Below, piece after piece: positions 1 to 5,102 of a stretch of 5,102 nt of DNA. Within the stretch, counting starts at the first letter, position 1. Each line of letters opens with the position of its first letter. Source of the stretch: Clostridiales bacterium (GTDB lineage: Bacteria > Bacillota > Clostridia > Lachnospirales > CAG-274); NCBI GenBank assembly GCA_021202835.1, contig JAJQCI010000296.1:1-5102 (forward strand), given 5' to 3'. The notes beneath the pieces are model-generated. The model saw nothing but the letters and a program-made list of their open reading frames with translations, searched no databases and was not told where the DNA came from. The position numbers were made by a program, and so were the translations under genes.

Positions 1-32
1 ATTTTCTGGCAAATAGAAATATGCAATGAATT

Positions 33-83
33 ACTTTTCGTGCGTTTGTCCTGAAATTTTTACAGGACAAACGCAAGAAAAGT
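33..83 (+). terminator. Long inverted repeat, probable rightward intrinsic terminator
   Basis: Bases 41-53 and 63-75 are perfect 13-bp complements around a 9-base loop. The stem continues outward through 33-39 and 77-83 with a single G/A mismatch (40 and 76), giving about 21 positions of near-perfect pairing. On the + strand the right arm runs straight into TTTATTTTTT (83-92), so the hairpin fits a terminator for a rightward gene lying before the window. On the minus strand no U-tract follows. The rest of 1-234 is AT-rich and shows no supported gene, tRNA or clear promoter. Confidence 0.65.
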
Positions 84-234
84 TTATTTTTTACAAGCTT
101 CTGTGCACCGGTAAAATTTGTAAAGAATTTATAATTATTTCGAGATGTTTTATTTTATTTTTGAAAATTTCCGCTTTCAAGGCTTTTTAGACTGAACTGT
201 TGTATTTCTGTTGTCAGTTTTGCTGCTTAAAATA

Positions 235-278
235 GGAAAGCCCTTAGGCTTAAAACCGAAGGGCAGTTCCTCTTTTTT
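235..278. terminator. Hairpin downstream of fbp, possibly bidirectional terminator
   Basis: The core stem pairs GCCCTT (240-245) with AAGGGC (259-264), with an inner GG/CC pair set (247-248 with 256-257). Outside a small internal loop, GGAA (235-238) pairs with TTCC (267-270). It begins 17 bases beyond the fbp stop codon. Read leftward, it is followed by a modest U-rich run (TTTCCTATTTT). Read rightward, it is followed by TCTTTTTT (271-278), which is the stronger U-tract. It therefore probably ends the fbp transcript and may also block rightward readthrough into the fbp antisense strand. Confidence 0.6.
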
Positions 279-286
279 GATATGTT

Positions 287-2206
287 TTATACGAATTTGG
301 GGACAATTGTGCCGGAGCGGTAGGCGGCTAAAAGCTCCGTTAAGTCGGCTATCTGCTGACGTATTTTCTTGCCCGAGTCTGTGTCGCTTACCATAACTCT
401 GTGGTTTATTGTTTCTATTCTTTCCGAAACGGAAAGTATGTCTTTGTTTTCCGCAATCGCCGATTCACGGCTCTTGAAAGGATGGTGAGACATAAGGCGG
501 ATTCCATGAGAGTTGAAAATAAGTGTATATCCGGCTATGCCCGTTGTTTTTTGATATGCCCGGCAGAAACCGCCGTCTATAATTATAAGCTTGCCGTTTC
601 CCTTAATGGGGCTTTCACCTTTTATAACCTTTACAGGGGTGTGGCCGTTTATAATATGCGAGGTTGGCTCAAAAAGGCCGAATTCCCTCAATATCATGCT
701 GCAGGTGGCTTCGCTGTTGTAATATGTGTAATAGTTATCCTGGGGCTCTTCCCAGGTGGATTTGTCTTTAACCATCATTCTCTCGAAGGTTTTTATAATT
801 CTGCCGCAAAGAGGCGACTTGCTGCCCGTCCAAAGATACCACATAAAATCAAGGGCGCTTCTTTCTCCGCTTACATAGGCCCGCCTTGCCGTATGGTCGG
901 CGTAGTCCATATAATATTTTCCCCAGTAGATTTTTCCGTCAAGGGCCACACGGTTAAAGTTTCCGTCGTTATCAAGAGGAATACAGCCGTGATAGAGGAG
1001 ATTGCCGTTGTATATTTTATATATGCTTCCCTTGTCATAAAGAAATTTTATATGCTTGTGGAGTCTTTCGCTTTCCTTAAAGGCCGAAACCAGGCCGTCT
1101 ATAACCTCCTGCTCCTCCGCTGTCAGTTCAAGAGGGTTTTTAGGGTCAAGAGTCGTTAAGGGAATATCGTTAAGCTCATAGTCTTTTCCGTCTATGTTTA
1201 CGGTTTTGTTTTCCCTGTTTATTTTGCTTATGAGAATTCTTGAGTCAAGGCCGTAGTCAGGGTGGCGCTTTATAATCCGGCCTTCAAGCTTAAACAAAAT
1301 TATTGAAATAGCCGTTCTTGAAGCTTCCACAAGATTTTCATATTCAGGATACGTATGCTCCGCAAATATTGTAAGTGGACGAAGGCTTATACCGTAGCCC
1401 TTTTCCAAAACATCCATATTGTTATATGAAATGCTGTTTCTTACAACAGTAGCCACACAGGCTTCGCTGCCTGCGGCGGCACCCATCCACAATATATCAT
1501 GGTTTTCCCATTCTATATCTATAGAATGATAATCCATAAGCATATCCAAAATAGTGTCGGGCCTTGCGCCTCTGTCGAAAATATCACCTACAATGTGAAG
1601 TCTGTCAACAGAAAGCCTTTTTATAAGAGAAGCCAGGGCTTCTATAAAGTCGTCGCCGTTGTTAAGACGAATAAGGGTTTCTATAATTTTGTTGTGATAA
1701 CGAAACTGGTTGTTGTCTTCGTCCGGCTGTGCATGAAGAAGCTCATCCATTATGTTTGCGTAGGCTTCAGGCATTGACTGCCTTACCTTTGACCTTGTAT
1801 ATTTTGAAGAAATATATTTTGCCAAATCTATAAGATGTTTAAGAGTAAAGCTGTACCACTCATTTGTTGCCTTGCCGCTTTTTTTGATCAGCTTTATTTT
1901 GTCGGCCGGATAGTAAATAAGCGTGCACAAATCTGAAATTTCCTCACTGCTTAAGGTTTCCGAAAAAAGCAGCTCAACCTTTTCCTTTATAACTCCCGAG
2001 CAGTTGTTTAAAATATGGAAAAAGGCTTCATATTCTCCGTGAAGGTCAGACATAAAGTGTTCTGTGCCTTTGGGAAGATTTAAAAGAGCTTCGCAGTTTA
2101 TAATTTCAGTGCAAACGTCTTGAATTGTAGGGTATTTTTCAGAAAGCAGCTTTAAATATCTGCTGTTATAGCTGTTATAGGCATCTGTTCCGCCCATGTC
2201 ATACAT
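287..2206 (-). CDS. fbp: Class III fructose-1,6-bisphosphatase
   Basis: This cytosolic enzyme hydrolyses fructose-1,6-bisphosphate to fructose-6-phosphate and phosphate, the committed step of gluconeogenesis. It belongs to the large Firmicutes class III, built on a calcineurin-like metallophosphatase fold and typically Mn-dependent. From the ATG at 2206 it is 639 residues, in the usual range for the family (about 640-670). Metal and phosphate motifs are in order: SDLHGE (residues 53-58), GDIFDRG (207-213), WENHD (233-237), LYHGCIP (404-410), GHTP (521-524) and IIDGGF (542-547). All look intact. A longer reading from a GTG at 2215 is possible, but that GTG lies inside the ribosome binding site GAGGTGA (2212-2218), which sits 5 bases before ATG 2206; an ATG at 2197 is a weaker third choice. 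The start overlaps the stop of the upstream membrane-protein gene by 8 bases, so the two are probably co-transcribed and translationally coupled. Identification is firm; only the exact start is inferred. Confidence 0.96.
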   Translation of the reverse strand: MYDMGGTDAYNSYNSRYLKLLSEKYPTIQDVCTEIINCEALLNLPKGTEHFMSDLHGEYEAFFHILNNCSGVIKEKVELLFSETLSSEEISDLCTLIYYPADKIKLIKKSGKATNEWYSFTLKHLIDLAKYISSKYTRSKVRQSMPEAYANIMDELLHAQPDEDNNQFRYHNKIIETLIRLNNGDDFIEALASLIKRLSVDRLHIVGDIFDRGARPDTILDMLMDYHSIDIEWENHDILWMGAAAGSEACVATVVRNSISYNNMDVLEKGYGISLRPLTIFAEHTYPEYENLVEASRTAISIILFKLEGRIIKRHPDYGLDSRILISKINRENKTVNIDGKDYELNDIPLTTLDPKNPLELTAEEQEVIDGLVSAFKESERLHKHIKFLYDKGSIYKIYNGNLLYHGCIPLDNDGNFNRVALDGKIYWGKYYMDYADHTARRAYVSGERSALDFMWYLWTGSKSPLCGRIIKTFERMMVKDKSTWEEPQDNYYTYYNSEATCSMILREFGLFEPTSHIINGHTPVKVIKGESPIKGNGKLIIIDGGFCRAYQKTTGIAGYTLIFNSHGIRLMSHHPFKSRESAIAENKDILSVSERIETINHRVMVSDTDSGKKIRQQIADLTELLAAYRSGTIVPKFV

Positions 2207-3158
2207 CGCTGTCACCTCGTTTTAAATATTTTTTCTTTAATTTTTCAAGCTGTAGCTGGTGCTTTTCGGTTTTCACATCGGGGAAGGCCGTTAAAAGGTG
2301 TCTTCCGCAGAATTTTCTTTCATTTAACAGAAACTTATATTTTTTCTTAAGCTCCGATTTCCGTGCTTCCAAAGCCTCTCTGTGTTCTTTTGAACGAAGG
2401 GAGGTTGTTTTTCTGAGCTCTTTGAGCCTGGTTTCATTTGTTTCCCTAAATTCCTTAAGCTTTGTTTCGTTTGTTTCTTTGAATTCCTTAAGCTTTGTTT
2501 CGCTTGTTTCTTTAAATTCTTTTATGCAGCTGTCCCCTGTTTCTTTGATTTCCTTAAGCTCTGAAGCTCCTTCGTAAACAGTAACGCTGAGTTCATCAGA
2601 GACTGAACGTATTTCTGCGGCGATTTTCCCTAAGCCTTCTATCTGGGAACAGAGGTTGTTAAGGGCGAGAACGGTTATAACGCAGTCAACGGCAAAAACC
2701 GCCGACAAAGCCGCAGCGACTGAAACACCGGCCCAAAGGGGCAAAAGCAGCACAAGCCCGGAAATAACGGGGTTTAAAACCTTTACAAGAAGAACACCGG
2801 CGGCGCCCCAGACAAGACTGCACTCAAGACAGACATAGCCCTTTATGTTGAAATGCCTGTCGGAATAATCCCACCAGCGTGTATTGTAATTTTTTTTTAG
2901 CACAAAGCCTGTCAGAAATTCCAAAAAAGAGGTCAAAATCAGAGAACCGGCAAACAGCAGAGGAATATTGTCTTCCAGAGGATAGAGCATATATAATATC
3001 ATCAAAGCCCCTGCACCGTAAATAGGACACCATGCCCCGTTTAAAAAGCCTCTGTTTATAAGCCGCCCCTTTTTTACGGCGCTGTAGCTCACCTCCAAAA
3101 CCCAGCCCAAAAAGGAGTAAATCAAAAAAAGCATTATTATGTAATAAATATTTTCCAT
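2199..3158 (-). CDS. CmpB-like membrane protein (putative ABC-transporter type IV family) with hendecad tail
   Basis: This is an integral membrane protein of 319 residues. The N-terminal half matches the clostridial family named 'putative ABC-transporter type IV' (ABC_trans_CmpB). Family signatures visible are FLGWVLE (17-22 region), INRGFLNGAWCPIYG (34-48), WWDYS (95-99), NIKGYVCLE (104-112) and SLVWG (114-118). About five hydrophobic segments can be seen, near residues 3-22, 45-60, 66-88, 113-127 and 132-166. The family name implies transport, but no ATPase gene is nearby and the function is not established. From about residue 170 the protein is hydrophilic and helical, including seven consecutive 11-residue repeats (201-277) and a basic, Lys-rich end. 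The start at 3158 has an AGAGGG ribosome binding site 6 bases upstream and an extended -10 promoter beyond it. It is the first gene of a leftward pair with fbp, overlapping it by 8 bases. Family placement is good; molecular role is unknown. Confidence 0.85.
   Translation of the reverse strand: MENIYYIIMLFLIYSFLGWVLEVSYSAVKKGRLINRGFLNGAWCPIYGAGALMILYMLYPLEDNIPLLFAGSLILTSFLEFLTGFVLKKNYNTRWWDYSDRHFNIKGYVCLECSLVWGAAGVLLVKVLNPVISGLVLLLPLWAGVSVAAALSAVFAVDCVITVLALNNLCSQIEGLGKIAAEIRSVSDELSVTVYEGASELKEIKETGDSCIKEFKETSETKLKEFKETNETKLKEFRETNETRLKELRKTTSLRSKEHREALEARKSELKKKYKFLLNERKFCGRHLLTAFPDVKTEKHQLQLEKLKKKYLKRGDSDV
2212..2218 (-). promoter_or_regulatory. fbp ribosome binding site that decides the start
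   Basis: GAGGTGA on the minus strand matches seven bases of the complement of the 16S 3' end and lies 5 bases before ATG 2206. It contains the alternative in-frame GTG (2213-2215), which has no comparable site upstream of it. It also lies inside the coding region of the upstream membrane protein, so ribosomes finishing that gene at 2199 would be positioned to reinitiate. Confidence 0.8.
2328..2558 (-). repeat. 33-bp coding tandem repeat (seven 11-residue units)
   Basis: Residues 201-277 of the CmpB-like protein divide into seven 11-residue units. The best-kept three follow the pattern (I/L)KEF(K/R)ET(N/S)ET(K/R); outer units drift (LKEIKETGDSC at the start, KSELKKKYKFL at the end). At DNA level, 2449-2481 and 2482-2514 agree at 31 of 33 bases, pointing to recent duplication, while the flanking units are diverged. 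A period of 11 indicates a hendecad coiled coil or an 11-mer amphipathic helix, with Leu/Ile at position 1 and Phe/Leu at position 4. Confidence 0.88.
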
Positions 3159-3191
3159 ACAGATCCCTCTCGGAAATTACTTTTCAAAATA

Positions 3192-3200
3192 ATTATAGCA
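3192..3200 (-). promoter_or_regulatory. Extended -10 promoter for the CmpB-like/fbp operon
   Basis: On the minus strand the sequence reads TGCTATAAT, a perfect extended -10 (TG-N-TATAAT), 33 bases before the start codon at 3158. The region 17 bases further upstream is an A/T run with no good -35 match, as is common for extended -10 promoters. Transcription would begin near 3185. An AGAGGG ribosome binding site (3165-3170) lies between it and the start codon. Confidence 0.6.
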
Positions 3201-3258
3201 CAAACGGGTAAATAAAAAAAGTATTATTTTCGTAAATTGGGTTTTGTTTGAAACGGCT

Positions 3259-3295
3259 AAATGTAAACCTGTAATTAAATAATGGGTTGACATTT
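3259..3295 (+). promoter_or_regulatory. BirA-type biotin operator
   Basis: AAATGTAAACC (3259-3269) and GGTTGACATTT (3285-3295) are inverted repeats matching at 10 of 11 positions, separated by 15 bases. This is the form known for BirA repressor sites (TGTAAACC - N14 to N16 - GGTTTACA, with variants such as TGTTAACC in clostridia). The right half contains the whole -35 box of the bioY promoter (3287-3292), so bound BirA-biotinoyl-AMP would exclude RNA polymerase. The neighbour is a biotin transporter, which supports the reading independently. The birA gene is not in the window. Confidence 0.85.
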
Positions 3296-3315
3296 TGGGC
3301 GCTGTATATTATAAT
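3287..3315 (+). promoter_or_regulatory. Consensus sigma-A promoter of bioY
   Basis: A perfect TTGACA (3287-3292) is followed after exactly 17 bases by a perfect TATAAT (3310-3315). The predicted start of transcription is near 3322, giving a leader of about 27 bases with AAGGAG at 3334-3339. A fully consensus promoter implies strong expression when the overlapping BirA operator is free. Confidence 0.9.
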
Positions 3316-3348
3316 TGGCATAAAATATATTTAAAGGAGTAAAATTTT

Positions 3349-3897
3349 ATGAACAGAAACAAAAAGATTTACAATATGGTTTTAATTGCCGTTCTTACCG
3401 CAATAACCTGTGTTTTGGCGCCCCTGAGCATCCCTCTTGAGCCTGTGCCCATTTCTCTCTCTCTTTTGGTGTTTTATTTTTCGGCCTATATTTTGGGAAC
3501 AAAAAAGGCCCTTATAAGCTGTGTTTTATACATAATTCTGGGTGTTATAGGAGTGCCTGTTTTCGCCGGTTTTACAGCAGGCCCGGCAAAGCTTGCGGGC
3601 CCTACGGGAGGATATATTGCCGGATATATATTTTTGGTTTTGATAACAGGCGTTTTCGTTGATATATTCAAAAGAAAAATTTGGTGGTATCTTTTGGGTA
3701 TGGTTTTGGGCACAGCTGTATGCCTTATTTTCGGAACCTTATGGCTTAAGGTCAGCGCAGATATGACCTTCGGCGCAGCACTTTTAAGCGGAGTTGTTCC
3801 CTTTATACCCGGAGATTTTATAAAAATCGCCGCCGCTTTTATAATTTCTCCCGTAGTTTACAAAAGACTTAAGGCGGCAAATCTTCTTTCCGACTGA
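3349..3897 (+). CDS. bioY: BioY, substrate-binding subunit of ECF biotin transporter
   Basis: BioY is the membrane S component that captures biotin for an energy-coupling-factor transporter. The 182-residue length is typical, with about six hydrophobic helices. Family motifs visible are EPVPIS (31-36), the stretch YIILGVIGVPVFAGF (61-75), AGPTGGYIAGY (83-93), GTLWL (129-133) and PFIPGDFIK (151-159). The ATG at 3349 has AAGGAG 9 bases upstream. It is a single-gene unit, with its own promoter and operator before it and a hairpin terminator after it. No EcfA, EcfA' or EcfT genes adjoin, so it probably uses a shared (group II) ECF module encoded elsewhere. The biotin operator upstream suggests induction when biotin is scarce. 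No biotin synthesis gene is present in the window. Identification is firm. Confidence 0.96.
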   Translation: MNRNKKIYNMVLIAVLTAITCVLAPLSIPLEPVPISLSLLVFYFSAYILGTKKALISCVLYIILGVIGVPVFAGFTAGPAKLAGPTGGYIAGYIFLVLITGVFVDIFKRKIWWYLLGMVLGTAVCLIFGTLWLKVSADMTFGAALLSGVVPFIPGDFIKIAAAFIISPVVYKRLKAANLLSD

Positions 3898-3904
3898 TTT
3901 TATC

Positions 3905-3933
3905 TTGATTTAAACGGTGTTTTAAGCTATACT
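3905..3933 (+). promoter_or_regulatory. Possible promoter of the shikimate-kinase-like gene
   Basis: TTGATT (3905-3910) and TATACT (3928-3933) are separated by 17 bases, a good sigma-A match starting 8 bases after the bioY stop. Transcription would start near 3940, directly before the hairpin at 3945-3970, so the kinase mRNA would carry that hairpin at its 5' end. The arrangement is plausible but based only on box matches in AT-rich DNA. Confidence 0.5.
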
Positions 3934-3944
3934 TAATATTAAAG

Positions 3945-3974
3945 AAGCGATGATAACCGGTTCATCGCTTTTTT
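3945..3974 (+). terminator. Terminator of bioY / leader hairpin of the kinase gene
   Basis: AAGCGATGA (3945-3953) pairs perfectly with TCATCGCTT (3962-3970) around an 8-base loop, and the stem ends in a run of six T (3969-3974). The A-rich bases just before the stem can pair with that T run. This is a standard intrinsic terminator 48 bases after the bioY stop. Because a candidate promoter lies just upstream, it may also act as an attenuator or a 5' stabilising stem for the next gene. Confidence 0.8.
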
Positions 3975-3997
3975 AATAATATCATGGGGGCGGTGTT

Positions 3998-4516
3998 ATG
4001 AACAACATAATTCTTATAGGTATGCCCGGTGTGGGAAAAAGCACTATCGGCGTTGTTTTGGCAAAAAGACTGGGCTATGACTTTATTGACGGAGACCTTT
4101 TGATTCAAAGGGAAGAAAAAAAGCTTCTTCAGGACATTATAGAGGAAAAGGGCTTAGAGGGCTTCAAGGAGGTCGAAAACAAAATAAACCTCGGCATAAG
4201 CTGCAGCCGGACGGTTATTGCCACGGGAGGCAGTGCCGTTTACGGAAAAGAAGCAATGGAGCACTTTAAGGAAATCGGCAGAATTGTTTTTCTTCACTTA
4301 AGCTGCAGCGCCCTTGAAAACCGCCTGGGCGACTTAAACAAAAGAGGAGTGGCCATAAAAAAAGGCCAGACTCTCTCCGACCTTTATGACGAAAGACTCC
4401 CAATCTATAAAAAATATGCTGAAATTACAGTAAACTGCAACAGAAAGTCAATAAGAAAAATAGTTTGGGAAATCGAAAAAAGACTTTCCCCCGATGAAGA
4501 TGTTTTGAAATTTTAA
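3998..4516 (+). CDS. Shikimate-kinase-like P-loop kinase
   Basis: This is a 172-residue cytosolic P-loop kinase of the shikimate kinase family (ATP + shikimate to shikimate-3-phosphate, chorismate pathway). Visible are the Walker A GMPGVGKST (8-16), FIDGD (29-33, with D33 at the substrate-binding Asp), TGGSAV (76-81) and ERLPIY (132-137), whose R133 corresponds to the shikimate-contact Arg136 of the Mycobacterium tuberculosis enzyme. Three departures are seen: the FRxxE motif is FKEVE (56-60), the GGG loop is GGS (77-79), and the lid RPLL motif is missing, replaced by KRGVAIKKGQTL (115-126). This variant may be a divergent AroK or a paralogue with another substrate, so no symbol is assigned. 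No other aromatic-pathway gene adjoins. The ATG at 3998 has GGGGGCGG 4 bases upstream as its ribosome binding site. A hairpin and possible promoter lie before it; a terminator follows. Confidence 0.85.
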   Translation: MNNIILIGMPGVGKSTIGVVLAKRLGYDFIDGDLLIQREEKKLLQDIIEEKGLEGFKEVENKINLGISCSRTVIATGGSAVYGKEAMEHFKEIGRIVFLHLSCSALENRLGDLNKRGVAIKKGQTLSDLYDERLPIYKKYAEITVNCNRKSIRKIVWEIEKRLSPDEDVLKF

Positions 4517-4542
4517 CAGCCATATAAATAAAACCGAAATAG

Positions 4543-4583
4543 CAAAGCCGTTCCGAAAATTAAACCGGAGCGGCCTTGTTTTT
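4543..4583 (+). terminator. Terminator between the convergent kinase and lipoprotein genes
   Basis: Bases 4543-4555 pair with 4566-4578 in a 13-position stem with one A/C mismatch and one G-U pair, around a 10-base loop. TTTTT (4579-4583) follows on the + strand, making a strong terminator 26 bases past the kinase stop. The T run overlaps the stop codon of the leftward lipoprotein gene (4582-4584). Read leftward, the same stem is followed only by a broken T-rich stretch, so it could end both transcripts, but less efficiently in that direction. Confidence 0.82.
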
Positions 4584-5085
4584 AATAGAGCAGATTGTTT
4601 CCTCTTATATTTTCCGAACCTCTTATGCCGATGCCGTCGTTTCCTTCAAAGAGACTGCCGGCCCGGTTCGTTATTGTTCCGCCGTCTATAACATCGTCTT
4701 CGCCGGAGATTGTTCCGCCGGCCGTATCCCCTGAATCACCGGAGCTGCCGCCGGAATCTGTGCCGCTGTTTGAGGAGCCGCCTTCTTCTTCAAAATCATC
4801 TTCGCCGCCTGCTGTATTGTTTTCGGCGTCGGAGCCGCCGTCTGAGCCTGTGCTGTCGGTTGTGCCGCTGTCAATGTCGTTTGAATTGTCGTCAAGTATG
4901 TCGTCACTGCCTGCGGAGCTGTTTTCGGAATCATCTTCCGTTGTGTCCTGCGCAGTGTCGGTTGTCTGTTCGGTGGTGTTTGTGCTGTTGTCTCCCGAGT
5001 TTTTGCTTCCGCAGCCTGTAAGGGCCATAAAACACAGTGTCAGGCTTAAAAAAAACAATCTGCTGCTGAGCCATAATTTCTTCAT
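4582..5085 (-). CDS. Putative lipoprotein with acidic low-complexity chain
   Basis: This is a predicted surface lipoprotein of 167 residues; I do not recognise its family. The start ATG at 5085 has GGAGGT 7 bases upstream, and an in-frame TTG at 5100 is rejected because it overlaps that site. The signal peptide is classical: MKK, hydrophobic core at residues 10-22, lipobox LTGC (22-25), so Cys25 would be lipidated after signal peptidase II cleavage. Residues 29-140 are almost entirely Ser, Thr, Gly, Asn, Asp and Glu, with no Lys or Arg for over 110 residues, and are probably disordered and strongly acidic. The last 27 residues (141-167) differ: they contain Arg141, Arg155, Arg161 and several hydrophobic residues, and may be a small distinct element. 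The gene converges on the kinase gene; its promoter lies beyond the right edge. A spacer or cation-binding role is possible but speculative. Confidence 0.75.
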   Translation of the reverse strand: MKKLWLSSRLFFLSLTLCFMALTGCGSKNSGDNSTNTTEQTTDTAQDTTEDDSENSSAGSDDILDDNSNDIDSGTTDSTGSDGGSDAENNTAGGEDDFEEEGGSSNSGTDSGGSSGDSGDTAGGTISGEDDVIDGGTITNRAGSLFEGNDGIGIRGSENIRGNNLLY

Positions 5086-5102
5086 AACAGATACCTCCAA
5101 GT

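Noticed and set aside
152..180. Leftward promoter-like pair TTGAAA (175-180) and TAAAAT (152-157) with 17-base spacing
   Set aside because: It lies in very AT-rich DNA where such matches are frequent, and no leftward start codon with a ribosome binding site follows before the window edge. It could be real only if a leftward gene begins just outside.
401..1159. A 252-codon open frame on the + strand, opposite fbp
   Set aside because: It lies wholly antisense to a clearly conserved enzyme gene, has no recognisable motif, and its start lacks a ribosome binding site; it is a shadow of fbp codon usage. The shorter + strand frames at 211-396 and 1499-1777 fail for the same reasons.
3159..3348. Search for a riboswitch in the divergent spacer before bioY
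   Set aside because: The predicted bioY leader is only about 27 bases, too short for a riboswitch, and the BirA operator already explains regulation.
2824..3713. Small open frames inside the CmpB-like gene (2824-3033 minus, 2656-2838 plus) and antisense to bioY (3486-3713 minus)
   Set aside because: All overlap confidently identified genes, have no domains, and lack supporting start signals.
3984..4001. Five-codon reading frame (ATG at 3984, TGA at 3999-4001) overlapping the kinase start as ATGA
   Set aside because: It has no ribosome binding site of its own and its second codon forms the kinase ribosome binding site; it is most likely chance.
4686..5021. Open frames of 82 and 103 codons overlapping the lipoprotein gene in other frames (one on each strand)
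   Set aside because: Their Arg/Cys/Leu-rich or Thr/Ala/Pro-rich sequences are what low-complexity Ser/Gly/Asp codons give when read out of frame; only the minus-strand frame has a signal peptide, lipobox and ribosome binding site.

Overview
The window looks like ordinary chromosome from a low-GC Gram-positive anaerobe of the class Clostridia. The reasons are a class III (Firmicutes-type) fructose-1,6-bisphosphatase, a CmpB-like membrane protein of a family common in Clostridia, strong AGGAGG-type ribosome binding sites, sigma-A promoters close to consensus, hairpin-plus-U-tract terminators, and AT-rich spacers. Species cannot be read from the sequence. No tRNA, rRNA, CRISPR array, insertion sequence, phage gene or integrase is visible.

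Layout from left to right. Positions 1-286 hold no gene; they contain a long 21-bp inverted repeat (33-83) and a second hairpin just past the end of fbp (235-270). Two genes then run leftward as a tight operon. The first transcribed is a five-helix CmpB-like membrane protein with an unusual C-terminal tail of 11-residue repeats (2199-3158). The second is fbp (best start 2206, end 287), whose start codon overlaps the membrane-protein stop by 8 bases. A divergent spacer (3159-3348) carries a leftward extended -10 promoter for this operon and, for the rightward gene, a near-perfect sigma-A promoter covered by a BirA-type biotin operator. Rightward come bioY, the substrate-binding subunit of an ECF biotin transporter (3349-3897), a terminator hairpin, and a shikimate-kinase-like P-loop kinase (3998-4516). 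Converging on the kinase is a leftward lipoprotein gene with a long acidic low-complexity chain (4582-5085).

The genes do not form one pathway. Fbp works in gluconeogenesis. BioY imports biotin and, with no EcfA/EcfT genes beside it, probably shares a general ECF energizing module encoded elsewhere. The kinase resembles the aromatic-amino-acid enzyme, but some shikimate-contact residues are altered. The lipoprotein has no recognised function. The best-supported regulatory result is biotin control of bioY by BirA. The more open points are the hendecad tail coupled to fbp, the true substrate of the kinase, and the promoter-plus-hairpin leader in front of it. I found no convincing undescribed multi-gene system here.
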